Notes: generated from the letters alone by a model not told the origin. A DNA stretch of 64,000 nt from Zygnema cylindricum (GCA_037447655.1 JBBHKE010000541.1:248001-312000), one strand, 5' to 3'; shown: positions 34,401-47,645, numbered from the stretch's first letter. Made by a program: numbers and translations.

Positions 34401-34999
34401 TCATGGTTTTTGGAAGTAAGATTTTCACGCTAGATAATGATTCGTAGAAATGGAATGAGAACCAAAAGACATACTAGGCTATTTTGAAGATATGATGATA
34501 ATGCCAAAGGTTATAGAGTGTATGAGATTAAGAGAAATAGAGTTGTGGTAGGCATAAACATCATAGGGAAAGATGAAGGAAAATAAGTACATGTATTTAA
34601 TAAGCATATAGATGAAAAGAAAAAAAAAAGTGTTGATTATATCTTTTTGGAGATAAATCCTATGTTTTTTAGATTAAGTGGAAGAAATGCATCTCCACTA
34701 ACTCAATGTGACTACTAGCATTAAAAACCATCTCCTCCACCAGAAACAGGACATGTTATGCCTGGAAAAGTTGCAAACTCTCTTCTGCCTCAAATTGAAA
34801 CTGAATCACAAAAAAAATCACATGTATCGAGGAGGTTGGCCCAACCATCTATACCAGCGATAGAATTTGCAAATGGAGTCTGGCAAAGTGCACAATTGAG
34901 GGGAGAAAGTGCAACCTTTGCTCACTCTACACACAGACAAGGCTTTTAACGTTGACAAAAACTTTTTTCGAGTAATAAATGGGAAAACTGGGTTGAAAC
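34401..34999 (+). pseudogene. element X integrase tail and linker, degraded
   Basis: Remnants of the integrase C-terminal region (DVSHFMVFGSK, YFEDMMIMPKVIECM-like, broken by frameshifts) and a linker. A 63-codon frame at 34758-34949 is part of this linker. Confidence 0.5.
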
Positions 35000-36315
35000 A
35001 GTCAATGAAGAAATGAAGTCCATCATGGAGGTCCAAACATGTGATTTGTTGGAACTTCGTCAAGGAGAAAGGCTATTGGGATTAAACAGGTGTTTAAATT
35101 AAAATTGAACCCAGATAATACTATAGACAGGTATAAGGCTCGCTTGGTTTCTAACGGAAATAATCAAAAGGTGGGGATAGATTATGAAAAAACCTTTTCA
35201 CTTGTTGTAAGGTTTCCATCTGTCCGCATCTTACTTATATTAGCTACCATAAAGGAGTTTGACATCCACCGAATGGATGTCTAAACCGCCTTTTTGCGTG
35301 GTGATTTAGATGAGGTCATTTATATGAAACAGCCTAATGGTTATGAGGATGCAGGAAAAGAAAATCTTGTATGCAGACTTTTAAAACCTTTGTATGGCCT
35401 AAATAATGCCCGAAAGCAGTGGAACAAAAAGTAAAATGAGTTCTTAATAGGGTTAAGATTTATTGAAATTAGCTATGATCATTTATTATATGTGATGTGT
35501 GGTGATAATCCTGATGAGGTGATACTTATTGCCGTGTATATTGATGATTGGTTACTAATCAGTAACAACAAAGAGGGAATTGCTAAAGTTAATCACGCTC
35601 ACAATTCACAATTTGAAATGAAAGATTTGGGTGAGGCAAAATATATCCTTGGAATACTGGAAGAAAGAGATAGAGAAAAGAAAATTATTAGGCTAATTCA
35701 AAAAGAAGCGATAGGAAAAATGTTGGAAAAATTTGGTTTGGCTAATGCCAAAGGTTGTGCAACTCCTAAAGAGTATAAGCAGACACTTGAAGGAATGGAA
35801 CATGAGTTTGGTGTCATAATATATGAGGAACTTAGTGTAAAAGAGCAAAAATTTATTTCCCAAATACCCTAGTGACATGTAGTAGGAAGTCTAATTTACT
35901 TCATGAATTGCACTATGCCTAATATAGCGGTAGTTGTTGGTGTATTAAGTAGAAGTCTATAAAATACACGAAAGAGAGACTGGGAGGCAACAAAAAGGGT
36001 CTTAAGATATCTTGTTGGTCCTTGAAATCTTTGGCTTTCTTTGGGAGGGGCAAGGTTAGCATTAACACTTGGAGTGATGCTAGCTATGGTGATGTGCCTA
36101 GTATAAAATCTACAACTCGATATGTCATTAAGATTGGAATTGGAACTTGTACTTGGAGTAGTAAACTTCAAATGGTCACGACTTTATATACGATAGAAGT
36201 CGAATAGATGGCTGCGAGCGCAGTCTTAAAAGAGCTGCTTTGGATTAAGGCATTTCTTCAAGAATTGGGTTTTACACAACACAAGACAAAATTTATTGTT
36301 TTTTGTGGAAATCTT
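35000..36315 (+). pseudogene. Copia element X reverse transcriptase and RNase H, broken
   Basis: RT start at 35090-35284 (KARLVSNGNNQKVGIDYEKT, HRMDV then TAA), RT core at 35492-35872 (VYIDDWLLIS, the YVDDL site with Val to Ile and a Trp; KDLGEAKYILGI), then a TAG at 35870. RNase H follows from about 35880 (LIYFMNC, INTWSDASYGDVPSIK) and 36208 (ELLWIKAFLQELGF). It stops at FCGNL with a TAG at 36317, where the B/C-family LTR begins. Confidence 0.82.
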
Positions 36316-37100
36316 TAGTCCTCTTTTTTTTTGGGTTGTGAGAGAGAGAGAGAGCTGTTCAGGACTTAGTTGATTTTTTGGTAAGTCTGGTTGAATATTT
36401 CTTAAAATTAGTGTGATTGTAAAATTGGGAGTTCACGGTATAGTCATACTAGGGACACGCGTCTCCTGCGAGCAATGTTTGAGTATATCCTCTGTGGACA
36501 TACATACATTCGCTAAGGACCACATGATTCTTGAGAGCACATCCATGGTGCCAAATTTGGTGATCAGACAGCTGACAGCTGCCGCCGACAACTGTTGACA
36601 AGGCGTGACTAGAACACAATAACTTTTCTCTATTATCGTGATTTGATTGTCGGTGTAAATATTTGTTAGAACATAATTTTGTTTGTAGTGAATTAGTTCA
36701 TTAGTGTAGAATACGTGATTTATGACATACCTTATGTACACAAGTATACTCACAATATTTTTGTTAAATGTACGGTTGGAATGCCTCCGTACATTTAGTA
36801 TAGCTTTAGTATAAAAGTTGGAATTTGAAAATTTTGGAGTGTAGGGGAACAAATGGTATGAAACCTGGACACTCAGTTTTATGTAATTTCATCTCTAAAT
36901 ATCTTATAGGTTTGTGAGCAAATTTTAGGGTTTTTTATGGTTATTTAGGGTATTTTAGGGTTTTTTACGGTGATTGAAATTTTGTGTGTATTTTCCTCTC
37001 TATGTTATCTACAATGTGGTAGATTTGTAGAACTATCTTGTCTCTGTATTGCGAGTTATTATCTATCAAATATGTTATTATGCCATCGCGCTTAGTGGAA
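36316..37100 (+). repeat. LTR of the B/C family, 5' to element C
   Basis: Plus-strand relative of 30135-30871, lacking its first bases. At 36926-36976 it carries about 50 bp absent from the other copy, containing TTTAGGG three times. The inner end, near 37060-37100, is not exact. Confidence 0.7.
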
Positions 37101-37870
37101 GCTTCCTCTCTTGATTTGTTCTATGATGACTACTACTACCTCTTTTTCATCTTCAGTACCAGTAGTTGTCTCAGAACAACTATTCACGGGCCCGCCTTCA
37201 CGAATTGCGGTTTTTCATGGACGTGAATATCTGTATTGGGCAGATTTTGGTTAAGTCTTACTTCAAGCAAGTGAAACATATTGATGTGTTAAATGGATCC
37301 CAAGCAGAATCCGATTGCAGCATTGATCAGAAAAATGACCAAGCTTTGCATTTAGTGAAGCTTATGATATCAAAAGAATTGCATATGACATATTTTATCT
37401 TACAAAGGTATCAGAATTGAATGATGCATTGAAATCTTCCTATGTTAAATTTAGTGACCAGCATAAGATTCTAAGTGCTGGTGAGTTCAATGATTATAAG
37501 TACACAAGCGGTAGCATGGTGGAATACACTAATTGGTTTCGAATGTTACTGTTAGAAAATGCATGTTCTAGGGGGACTTTCTCCTCTTATCATCAGGCCA
37601 TGATTCTCCTAAAGGGACTTCCTACTGAATATAAACGAGCCTCAAATGAAATGATAAAATTGTCTAAATCTCTTTAGAATTTCCATATAGCTATAGAGTT
37701 TATCTTGGCAGAAGAGGCTACTCAGACTGTTTTAGGATTTGGAAAACCAACTGCAGCATTCACAGCTCAATTTTAGAGGGAAAGTAGATATGAAGGGAAC
37801 CAGTTTAATCCTCAGTTTGAGAAATGTGTTTATTGTTATACTGATGGTCATTCCTTCAGAGCTTGTCCTT
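37101..37870 (+). pseudogene. Copia element C gag, broken
   Basis: Starts near 37124 (MMTTTTSFSSSVPVVVSEQ-like, with frame changes), LVKSYFKQVKHIDVLNGS, then 37417-37677 with ALKSSYVKFSDQHKIL and GLPTEYKRASNEMIKL, a TAG at 37675, and a knuckle CVYCYTDGHSFRAC near 37830. About three quarters of the residues match element B here, clearly fewer than in the integrase part. Confidence 0.82.
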
Positions 37871-39048
37871 TGTATAAAAAATCTCTTGAAAGAGGTATCT
37901 TCTGGAAAGGATGGAAACACCGCGGACCTCCCGTTTTCCAAAAACTTCCGAACAAAATTGTTGTGTTTTCAGCGGAGGATACGCAATTGGAGAAGAAGAA
38001 GACCGAGGAAGAGACACCTGATGTGACCAGTTTTCCGAAAACTGATGACAAAGAGTTATTTGCTCTTGCCAAAATCTATATGACGAAAGGAGAAAATGAC
38101 CTCGAATGGATAATGGATTCCGGCAGCTCTTCACACATGTGCTGGAACAAGTCTTGGTTTAAAGAGATGTCTTTTATTCCTTTATGTCATATCTTTTATG
38201 CTTGTTTCTATGCCGTTGAATCAAATGCCAAAGGAAATATAGATCTAGATTAGGTGGTAGATGGAAAGGTTGTTAAGAGAACTTTGTATGATTTCTTGTA
38301 TGTTCGAATGTTTAAGAAAAATATATTTTTCTACATCTGTAGCTGAAAGCAAAGGCTTTGAGGCTCTCCAGAAAAATGGCAAGAAAATAGTGAGCAAGGA
38401 TAGAAGAGTAGCTCTAGTAGGAATTAGAGGCCTAAACGTTTTGTACCGCATGGACCTTGCTAATAAAATTAATTTTGCTTACTCCAATGTCCTATGTGAT
38501 AATGTTTTGTGGCATAAAAGGCTTGGTCATGTGCATCATGAGAGGCTTACTAAGATGATAAATGATGATATGATAGAGGGAGTCAAGCTTGGTCAAAAAG
38601 AGTCTTATGTTTTGTGATGGGTGTGGTCTTGGAAAGCTTCACAAGCTTCCCTTACCACAAGTTTATGATCACCGAGCCACATATATCCTTGGTATTATTC
38701 ACTTTGATGTTTTCGGCACTTCCAAAGTTACCTCTCTTCGTGGCAGCCACTATTTTGTCACGTTTACAAAGGACGACTCATGGTACAGTCGCCTATACTT
38801 CATGAAAGAGAAGAGAGAAGTCTTCACTCACTTTAAGCACTACAAAATTTGGGCGGAGAAACTTCACGCCAAATCTATTCTTGCTTTGCAAACGGATAAT
38901 GGCGGAGAGTATGTATCCCATGCCTTTGATGATTTTTTGAAAGAAATTGGCATCTCTCATGAAATGATTGCTACATACACATAGGAACAAAATGGTGTGG
39001 CCGAGAGACATAATAGGACTTTGACTGAATGTGCTCGCTCCATGATGC
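37871..39048 (+). pseudogene. Copia element C protease and integrase, truncated
   Basis: Protease IMDSGSSSHMC near 38108. A TAG at 38251 and a frameshift near 38590 break the frame. Integrase motifs: WHKRLGHVHHERL, CDGCGLGK, HFDVFGT, LQTDNGGEYVSHAF, then TAG at 38982, and AERHNRTLTECARSMM. It ends in an A-family LTR at 39049, exactly where element A cuts element B, with the same missing base. Confidence 0.87.
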
Positions 39049-40072
39049 TGCAAATCTGTGTCCTCCATTGGACTACAGAATACATGAAGCCTCTAGATAG
39101 TTGTTAACTAGCCCACTATAACCCACAGCCACTCCTGCACAAAAAGTCACACTGGCAATTTGATAGCACCCCTGTGCAGCATGGACTCCCCTCAGTCCGT
39201 AGCAAAAAGATCACTAAAAACGGCCAACCAGCCGATTAGTTATGAGGCAGTAAAAATGCCAAATTGTACAAACTCTCAAAGGGAGAGGTGACTGCCTACC
39301 AAAATTTTCTAAGTCCTGATTTCCTCTTATAACTTCTATCTACTGAAGTACGGACCAATCAGATTACTGTACCGTACCAAAAAGGTATTAGTGCTGGTGT
39401 ACCTTTTATACGGCCTATGTACGACAGAACTATTAAGCGGACGTGTGTCTCTTTTTCACTCGTCCATACATTCCTCGGAATTCCTATGACCGAATGTCAT
39501 CTCTCCACGTGGCTCCAGGTCATGCCACGTCACTACACGCCAAAGTGACTACTGCGGGATTTCGGCGATGATGTGCGCCGTTGGATTTGCAGCGAGACGC
39601 AATCTTGGCCGTAACAAATACTTGCGCGATATTTGTTTTGTTGTTGAAACAAAATGCGCGGTATCCGTTTTGAATTGGTACATTTATAAAACTATATCCA
39701 TGTACGCCGTACACAGTTTTAGTTAAAAGGATTTGCTCCTTCCTAAATATATATATATCTATCACATACTATAGCATTTAGCATTGGTTCTAGTCTAGTA
39801 GGATAAAGCTGACCACTATCGGCCAGCTTGACAAACCGCAGGTACCGGGATCAAATCCCGGGTCCGTCAGGTATATTTTTAGTAGCTTTAAAAATATCTG
39901 CCTGTTGAACTAAGGCAGCCATGGATCAACCACTCTCTCTATCCTTCACTGACTACAACAAGTATGGGGGCTAGAGAGAGGAGGTGTAGGCAGGCTGCCT
40001 GTCCTTTTTCTTTTTCTTTTATACTAACATTTTAAACCTAGAAAATACTCAAGAAATCTATTAATTTCAACA
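39049..40072 (-). repeat. A-family LTR, third copy, inverted
   Basis: 1024 bp, minus-strand start TGTTGAAATTAATAG at 40072 and end at 39049. No A-family internal sequence follows. The 39049-39415 part is practically identical to the end of the 3' LTR of element A; the outer part differs from both other copies at scattered sites. The bases after 40072 do not match element B, so the left border is a breakpoint. Confidence 0.85.
39781..39872 (+). promoter_or_regulatory. tRNA-like segment in the inverted LTR
   Basis: A-box-like TAGTCTAGTAGG at 39791-39802 and B-box-like GGATCAAATCC at 39848-39858, with a perfect CCGGG/CCCGG stem around a 7-base loop. It is antisense to the LTR, as in the other copies. 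Confidence 0.45.
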
Positions 40073-42170
40073 ACTAAGCATCATCAAAGTTAAACTACAA
40101 AAATGTTGTTGGCGCAATTTTGGAAATCAAACATATATAGCAATTAAAACTTGTAAGACTAGCTTGTGGACGCGTCAACGGTTATTACGGCTGATGAACA
40201 TGCCCTAACACATGGTGCGACACACTTAAAAGAAGGTTTTATTTTTTTTTGCGGGAAATAAAGTATGCTCGAGGTAGGAAGGTGTTGAGCAAAACATTTG
40301 TTGTGATCGTAAACTCCATTAGGAAATATACATACTGGCCAAAATTTTGACATTACAAGGTCCAATAACAACGCATCTTCAACACTTAGTGCTTAAACGA
40401 AAGGTCTTTTGTAGGTCAATACAAAATTTTAATGCGCTTTTGCAAAGGAGCAACACAAAACTAACCTTTTGGGCACCAAGCCAAACATTTTATTGGTTTA
40501 GCAAACATATCAACCTAATAAACTCGTTCCACAAAAATTGAAACGTAGAGATAACTTGGTCAATAAGAACCATCATATATGTGTTGTATGTGATGGAGGA
40601 GACTAAACAACCATTAAAGGTCGTAGTTTGATGCGTGTAGAGCTTTAAGGTTGACTAAAAAATTAAGGTGCCCTTTAACGATTACCTTGACGAGTGCGAG
40701 TTACAAATATGAAGGTGGCCATAACAAATTTAGGAACCTTGAAAAGAAAGACTAAAAAAATATTGAAGAATTATTATATGGTTATAGGATAAATTCCTTC
40801 AAAAGGCTCGAAAAGAGCAATAAGACTTGTCGCAACAATAAGCGGTGTAACATTGTGAAGTATGTATGGTCGAACCATCTTTGAAGCCACTTTGAATGTA
40901 TTAGTGCAACCTTAAGATGGGCTCTAAGAGTAAATACATATCGAAGGAGTTTATAGGCCATTCCGGTTGGACCTTACGCTAAAAGGTGAGGGGAGCTGAT
41001 CACAACCTTGATAAACGCTTCGCAATCGAAGTCAAACTATCTCAAAAGATAATGGACATGAGCGAATGGAAAGATGTCTTAAGGTGTTGGAGGATGTAGC
41101 AATGTTTAAGATTTCACACTTTCACATAGAGCCAAGTTTGAACATAGTCACAGAAAGGATTAAACGCAGATTTGGCCGCGCCCTCTCATTCGTGAAAGAT
41201 GGCCAAAGTATGTCAGGGTCTCGTCCATTTTATCGAGTACGATGAATACTTGCTAAGTTTGACAGCGTATTTAAAAAGTAAAGTTCGTACAGAAAGTATG
41301 TTCAAACTTGAAGTTCGAACTAAGATATAAAGTTCGGATACAGGTCGTACACTATGTTATTTGTGCATGAAACGTATAAAAAGTGCATCGACGGCCAGGG
41401 TGATGTCCTCTAAATCGGGAAGTAAAATGAATAGATTTTATTTCCAAGAACGCGATGGTAATACCATCACAGTACAAAACATGATTGTCACTAAAAAGTA
41501 TTGATGACCAACAAAGGTTAAAGACCAAAATCCTAAAGGACTAAAAACACAACAAAAATGCGTTAAAAGCCTAAAAGGAAAGAAAGAAAGCAAGTACAAC
41601 AAAACCAAACTATTGAAACACTACAAACTAACCTAGACGCTAAAGCCTCAAACTACGCCCAACTAAAGATCAGAACTACGGATATCGTCTATATGCGCCG
41701 GGTGGCGCGAATAACGCTCTGTATCCAGAGATCCGGTCTTCGAATGCCTTCCCAGCTTCCCCCCAAAACAATAGTTTTTTGATTTTTTTTTTCAGAGGTT
41801 TACCGTACATATATCTGTACGGCAGCATACTCCACAGTACGTTCTGTACTTCTTGCCGGCGCTCCTTCCCTACAATTCCGCTGACTCTCAACGGTAATGT
41901 CATAGATTTCAAAATGTAAAAAAAAAAACGGAAACATTATATATGTTGTTTTATGAAGTAAACACGTAAAAAACTAAAAAACAGCAGCAAACCGTATAAT
42001 ACGCGTATTTTAAATAGTCTTCGCACGTTTAAACTAGCCGTGAAGTTCTATGCTGTTGATTCTGTTTGTCGTTTTCCCGCCACAACGCTCCTCTCCTTCC
42101 CTCCCTCTCTTTCCCTCGCATTTTCAAATTTCAAGTGCAACTATTGGCTTCCCCTGGTTCGTGACATTCG

Positions 42171-42173
<3 letters not shown>
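40073..42173. other. AT-rich intergenic, no gene seen
   Basis: Short frames only (for example 41912-41676 minus, 78 codons, Lys/Arg rich, no motif). No LTR, RNA gene or conserved domain recognised. Confidence 0.5.

Positions 42174-42243
<70 letters not shown>
42174..42243. repeat. (CT)n microsatellite
   Basis: About 35 perfect CT dinucleotides. Confidence 0.95.
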
Positions 42244-42248
<5 letters not shown>

Positions 42249-42325
42249 CTCCCACTATCTCCCTTTCCACAGGCGTACGGATATATTGTTTTCTCCTCTA
42301 TTTCCCTGTCCTTTTCATATTTGAA

Positions 42326-42358
42326 GTCTCTCTCTCTCTCTCTCTCTCNNNNNNNNNN
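42326..42358. other. (TC)n microsatellite running into a 10-N assembly gap
   Basis: TC repeats from about 42327 to 42348, then ten N at 42349-42358. The true length is unknown. Confidence 0.95.
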
Positions 42359-45300
42359 GCTTGTGTTAGAGGTTGTGTTGGAAGGCCAAATACACGGAAC
42401 GACAAATGACTTGAGCTGTCAAAATGAGGATTGAAGAAGGCGGAAGGGTAAGGATGGGTTGAGATGAGCCGACGGATCCGCACGAGCCTTCCGGGGGGGG
42501 GTAAGGGCGGGTAAAAACATGCTCCACGTTAACGAGATGGGAGAGCCTCGTATTTAGGGGAAAAGCGAGGCTGGAAGAGGGGGTCATTTGGTGACGTAAG
42601 TTGAGAGTGTGTTGGAGATTGTGTTCGCCGAGTCGAAAAACCATCGACCTTGGCTAAGGGTTATAATGGATTGAGCAGGATTTGGGCCATATCTTTGCGA
42701 CGAGACATCGGAGTTACGCGCCTTTGTGGGTGTCTCAAATAAGACTATGCGAGCTTTCCGACGACCTATCGCACGCCAAAATCCGGCAAACAAGAGGAAA
42801 CAAGAGTGAAACGGGTAGTTGTTCCCCTAAATTGGGTATCGCGGCAAATTTCAGCCGTATCTTTGGAACGAGCCATGGGAAACGTGCACCGTTTATTTCG
42901 CTGTAGAAAAGACTTCGAAAGCAACGTAACGACATAACACACGTTGATTTCTGCATAAGGCGAGTGGCAAAATCCGAAAGTTTCACTTAGTACCGGAAGT
43001 CGTATGCGGCGAGTCAAAAATGCCAAAAATCCGACCAAGTACCGTGAACCCCCCCTCCCCTCCCCCCTCCCTTTTACTACACTCACTTATCGACGTAAAA
43101 CCACAATCTACCGTCTCGTTAACTAGTCTATGTCGTGTGAGTCTGTTCGAGACCACCCTTGGTGTACCTTAATAATAGATCAAAAATAAAGTTTATTCTA
43201 AGTGAAATCCAACGAAATCCGGTGCTTTTTGAAGCGATTTAATCAAAAAACCACCGATATCAACAGACATGGCAAATTTTGCACTTGAAGAAGATACTTT
43301 CACACCATACTGGGCTAAGATAAGGTTCCATAGACTTTAAACTACTCAACATGCCATTTTTGGAGAAAATAAGGTCGAAATTAGGTGGTATTTAGAGAAG
43401 CCTACGTAACATGCTATTACTATGAAAACAACCCAATTTTGACCTTGTTTTCCCGAAATATGAAATATTGAAATGAGTTTTCTTCTGATAAAACAAAGTC
43501 ATATTCCGATACGATGTTCAAGTTTCGACTTCAAATGCCAAATTTGGGACAGTTTGTAATGGTGTGTCCATACCATTTCGGACGAATCACAAGTATCATT
43601 TTCTTTACCAACAGCTGAGTTTATCTTCCCATGGCCAGCGCCTTCTTTCTAGTCAATCGGGTGATGATAATGAGACCGTATTTTACTAATAACTCACTCT
43701 CACGAATTACAAGCGCTCGACAATGGCTTTTTTTTTGAGAACCAAGAAAAAGTCAGGGGTATCCCAGGGAGAGGTTGCGATGAAGCAAACACTCCTAATA
43801 CGTCCGACTCTTGCTGGTATTCGCCAAAAATGCGATGTTCGAGTTGGGTTGAATTACGTTCAAACGAGGTTACTTTCCAATACGGTGTTCAAATTAAGCC
43901 ATCAAATGCGAAATTTGGTACCGAGTTTCCTATAGGAAAACGGTAAGCATTATCATCTGATTGGGAAAGTGTAGCACCACAATACAACGCAACACCCAAT
44001 ATTCTCATTCGGGGCAAAGTGTCGTCTAAATTCCATTCAAAAATGAGTAAAATTACACACAAAATTTTTATACCCATTTCCGCCAACCAACTTTGCACCG
44101 GTTCCGACCAATTTTACTTTACTCATAAAAAGTACCAGGATCATGAAGCCAACAATTTATTCCAATATAAGATGTCATTTTAAGACTTTTCCATTAGAAC
44201 AACACATGCCGAATTCTCCACCGATCATCCGTTGTAATTCCTCAAAATTTGTTTGCTCGTAGTCCACTTTAGTGGACTGAAATGAAGCAGCTCTACGGTT
44301 TAGAACTTTATTTCACTTAATTTGGATAATTAGGCTACAAGATATGTGAGGTCAAAGTAGTGTTTTGGTGCAGATTGTAGAAACTTTGACGTTCAATATC
44401 TTTTCAACGGCTTGGTTAAACATGCTTTATTTTATATTGATAGATAGAACATTTTAATACCTTTCTAATGAATGTTTGTTTGGATTGATCGGATAGAAAT
44501 TATTAGAGATATGGCAGTTTCTGTAAACTGCATAATCTAGGTTAATTATTGACTTTTTGAAGTAATGATTGCTTTTGCCGGTTGGAAATTAGTACAGGCT
44601 GTCCAACCGACTTTTCATAAGTCAGAATTTCTGACGTTTTCGGGAAATAAACATAGAATGAGTCTCGTAGTGTCAGATTTTGATGCTAAGTATTAGTTCT
44701 AAGTACTTTAGGTTGTTGGAATTCAATATTGTCTTGGAAAATGAAGGCTAAGAACTGTCTCTCTGTTCTGTCGCCTTCCAAAACCTGAACACACCAGAAA
44801 AGAGCTATTTTGCCACCCTCCCTTTTGCCATCTTTGGATCATGTTGGAGTTGCCTTCCAGTTAGTCAATTTGTGTCTTGTTTGGCAACAAGGATACTTGG
44901 GGCTTTCTGATTGCAATAGTCATTGGGATTCTAAAGGAGGGAGTTGGACGGATCCCCGATTGGGAGGGATCCGTGGGGTTTCGAGAGCTTTGGAGTCTGA
45001 TCACGGGAGTTTTTCCGTAGCCTCAGTTTGCTTCTCTAGGTGGGTCAAAACACTTATTAACTTAGCATTCGGGGACGCTTGAATGTTACTTATTTTGTGC
45101 TAAATTCTTTGGAATATGTTTATATATTGTGGTGAATGGCTTCTATTTGAGTAGGGTAGGAGGCAATATTGTTAAGCTTGCGGGAGGCAATATTGTTAAG
45201 TCTGCAGAGATCACTGTTATAAATGTTATGGCAGTCTAAATTATTTCCATTTTGATTTGATATGTTAATTCCCGAATTAGGGTTATGGTTGACTTTCTTT

Positions 45301-45520
45301 TGTTTAAAGTTGTTAGCATAGCCCAGCGAGCTTGATGATATTAAAGCTCGCGGTTAGACAAAACTGAGAGACCGTGCATTGTTTTGTTTCATAAGGTGCA
45401 CTTGTGTCTTTCATTTCGGTTTATTTTTTATATAAAAATGTCAAAAAAAAATATAGATGGATGTTGGAATAGAAGGGGAGGTGGGGGGGCACCTCGTAGA
45501 CACATGTTTGGAACCCCGGA
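42359..45520. other. unrecognised non-coding region upstream of the Gypsy element
   Basis: No convincing frame. A motif like TATCTTTG-ACGAG-CAT-GGA occurs near 42692 and 42854, about 160 bp apart. Another, ending CAAATGC-AAATTTGG, occurs near 43530 and 43903. A C-rich run lies at 43049-43074. The 5' LTR of the Gypsy element should lie in the last kilobase, but I cannot set its ends without the second copy. Confidence 0.4.
45159..45200. repeat. two direct copies of an 18-bp word
   Basis: GGAGGCAATATTGTTAAG occurs at 45159-45176 and 45183-45200. Confidence 0.85.
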
Positions 45521-47645
45521 ATGGGTGAAACTAGCTCTTCCTCTCGAAGGGCTGGCCAAATTTTTGCAGATTCGGGGATGCCATTGGTGCCATCAGTTTC
45601 CTTTACAGGTGGAGGACAAGACATTCCAAATCTCTTAAGTCCTCCCCCAATTTCACAATTTTGGCCCCACTCGGCTGAAGATTTCACAAGGGATTATAGA
45701 GACTGATGATACTATTTTTGGATCTGATGCATTGGTAAAGGAAAAGACGGGGACGAAAGCAAAACCCATTTCATCACCAAATGGAATAGACAATCGGAGA
45801 GTTAGACTTCGACTAGATCTAGGGGTGATTTTCAAGGAGAATTTTTAGAAAATACGAGAAAATTTGGAAATTAGGTTGCAGCAACACTCACCCATACCTA
45901 AAGCTATTCTTGTTATCACTCCCCAGACAAGAACAAACCCTTCTCCTTCCCCTCCTTCTCCCTCTAGCTCCTCCACCTCGTCTTCTACACCATCTTCACC
46001 CATTTCCCCTCTTCCTCCTTCAAGAGGTTTACCCCTCAACCCTACCTTTAACTCTTTTCATTTCCCTCCTCCACCTAGTGATGAAGAGGAACATTTACAC
46101 CGGCAGGGTGATGGAGGTAACATTATAGATAAATCAATTTCATCTCATTCCACTCCTTCATCACCATCCACCCCTTCTTCACCTCCTTCTCCAAAATCCT
46201 CGTCATTGGTCCCTGATTCTTATAGTCCTTCGGAGCCACCCGATCCTCCTTCACCGATTGGGAGTGTGCCGTCTTTGGGGAACCCTATTTATCCTATTTT
46301 TGATACCACTTCTTCGGAAAACAGAGGATTTCGATTGCCGTTTGAAAACGGTTTCCGCATGGGGGATAACTCGAGGTTATTTACAAGGGATGCATCGGGC
46401 ATTTCTTTTTCTTTGTTTAAACTCTAATGGGAGTCTTTTTATGCCGCTGAAGTTAACAAGTACCGAGGAGGTGTGGTTGCGGCCGACTTAGAGCGGATGT
46501 TATTTCCGATGATGGTAGATTGATAGGCAGGAGGGGTTTTATCAGATTATATGGAGAGGAAGACTGGCTTGACTACTCCAACTATTAAGATTTCGGATCC
46601 GACTTTGGACAAGTCCCATGTTACTGCGGTGGTTGATCTCCAGGCAACCATCCGTTAGCCTATTTCAGCCACGTACATGTTTGATGATAAGTTACGTGAT
46701 GAGACATTACCTTACTCCTAGATGAAGAGATCAGAGTATGTGGCTATTGTTGCTACGAGGATGGAGGTGAATTCCCAACCTTGTACCACATTACTTGGTA
46801 TATGGGAGACTCAGTATACAGAGCGAGGTGAGTCTTCCATGAGAGAGTTTCATGAATTTAAACGGAAGCTTGATGAAACTCCTCTCACTATGTACAACCG
46901 CCTTGCTAACCTTTGTGTTCGAACTCAGCAAGATATTAAAAATCCGTTGATAATTGCTAAGTTTGAACACGCGTTGTCGAAATCCCTTGACCTGAAGACG
47001 ACCCGAAATTTAGAAAATTGGACAGCTCAGAAAGCTCTTAATGGTCTTCCTATCACTGCTTTTGATCTTGCTACCGTTGCTCAAAAATACCATGACCACT
47101 TTGCAGATCGGGAAGCTCAGGAGAGGACCATGATAGGGAAAGTTCGTAAAGATGAAGCATTTTCTGGATCCAACACTCCTTTTGTCACCAATGCTGAATT
47201 GAATGCTGCTATATCACGAGCAATGAAAGGGAAGGGAGTAGCAGAGCCGAATCCGCAAGCTCATGGAGCGGATAGACAAATCCTATTCTCATGCAACAAT
47301 TGTGGAGAGGTTGGACATGGTTGGCAAAAATGTCCGAGACCTTTATCAGTTGAGTTCGCAGCAAAGAGGGCAAAGATTGACGCCGAACGAGATGCTCGGA
47401 ATGTGGCACGTGGAGTTGGTGATCAGAGAAAGGGGAAAGATGGTGGAGGTCGAGACAACAGGAAAGGAGGTGACACCTCAGATGCACAACAAGTGGAATT
47501 TCAGAGAATTCGTCGAATTAGGCTTCCTCAGTTGGACCATCGAAACATTCCTGATGATTTGAGGGCAAAGTTCTCCACTCCTAATACGACATGCGTGGCG
47601 TGTCGATATCAGAGCCATACGGCGGCTCAATGTTTTCGAAAATAA
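45521..47645 (+). pseudogene. Gypsy gag with two CCHC knuckles, broken
   Basis: Starts MGETSSSSRRAGQIFAD at 45521; a frameshift near 45676-45706 moves it into the main phase. The next part (45864-46427) is Ser/Pro-rich and disordered. The capsid-like part follows (WESFYAAEVNKYRGGVVAAD, later LLGIWETQYTERGES, LDETPLTMYNRLANLC, typical of retrotransposon gag). In the 307-codon frame from 46722, knuckles lie at residues 191-204 (CNNCGEVGHGWQKC) and 291-304 (CVACRYQSHTAAQC). Six or more stops break it. Confidence 0.82.

Noticed and set aside
39781-39872. a functional tRNA gene
   Set aside because: A and B box words and a T-arm exist, but the acceptor stem does not pair and the D and anticodon arms are poor; treated as a tRNA-like module.
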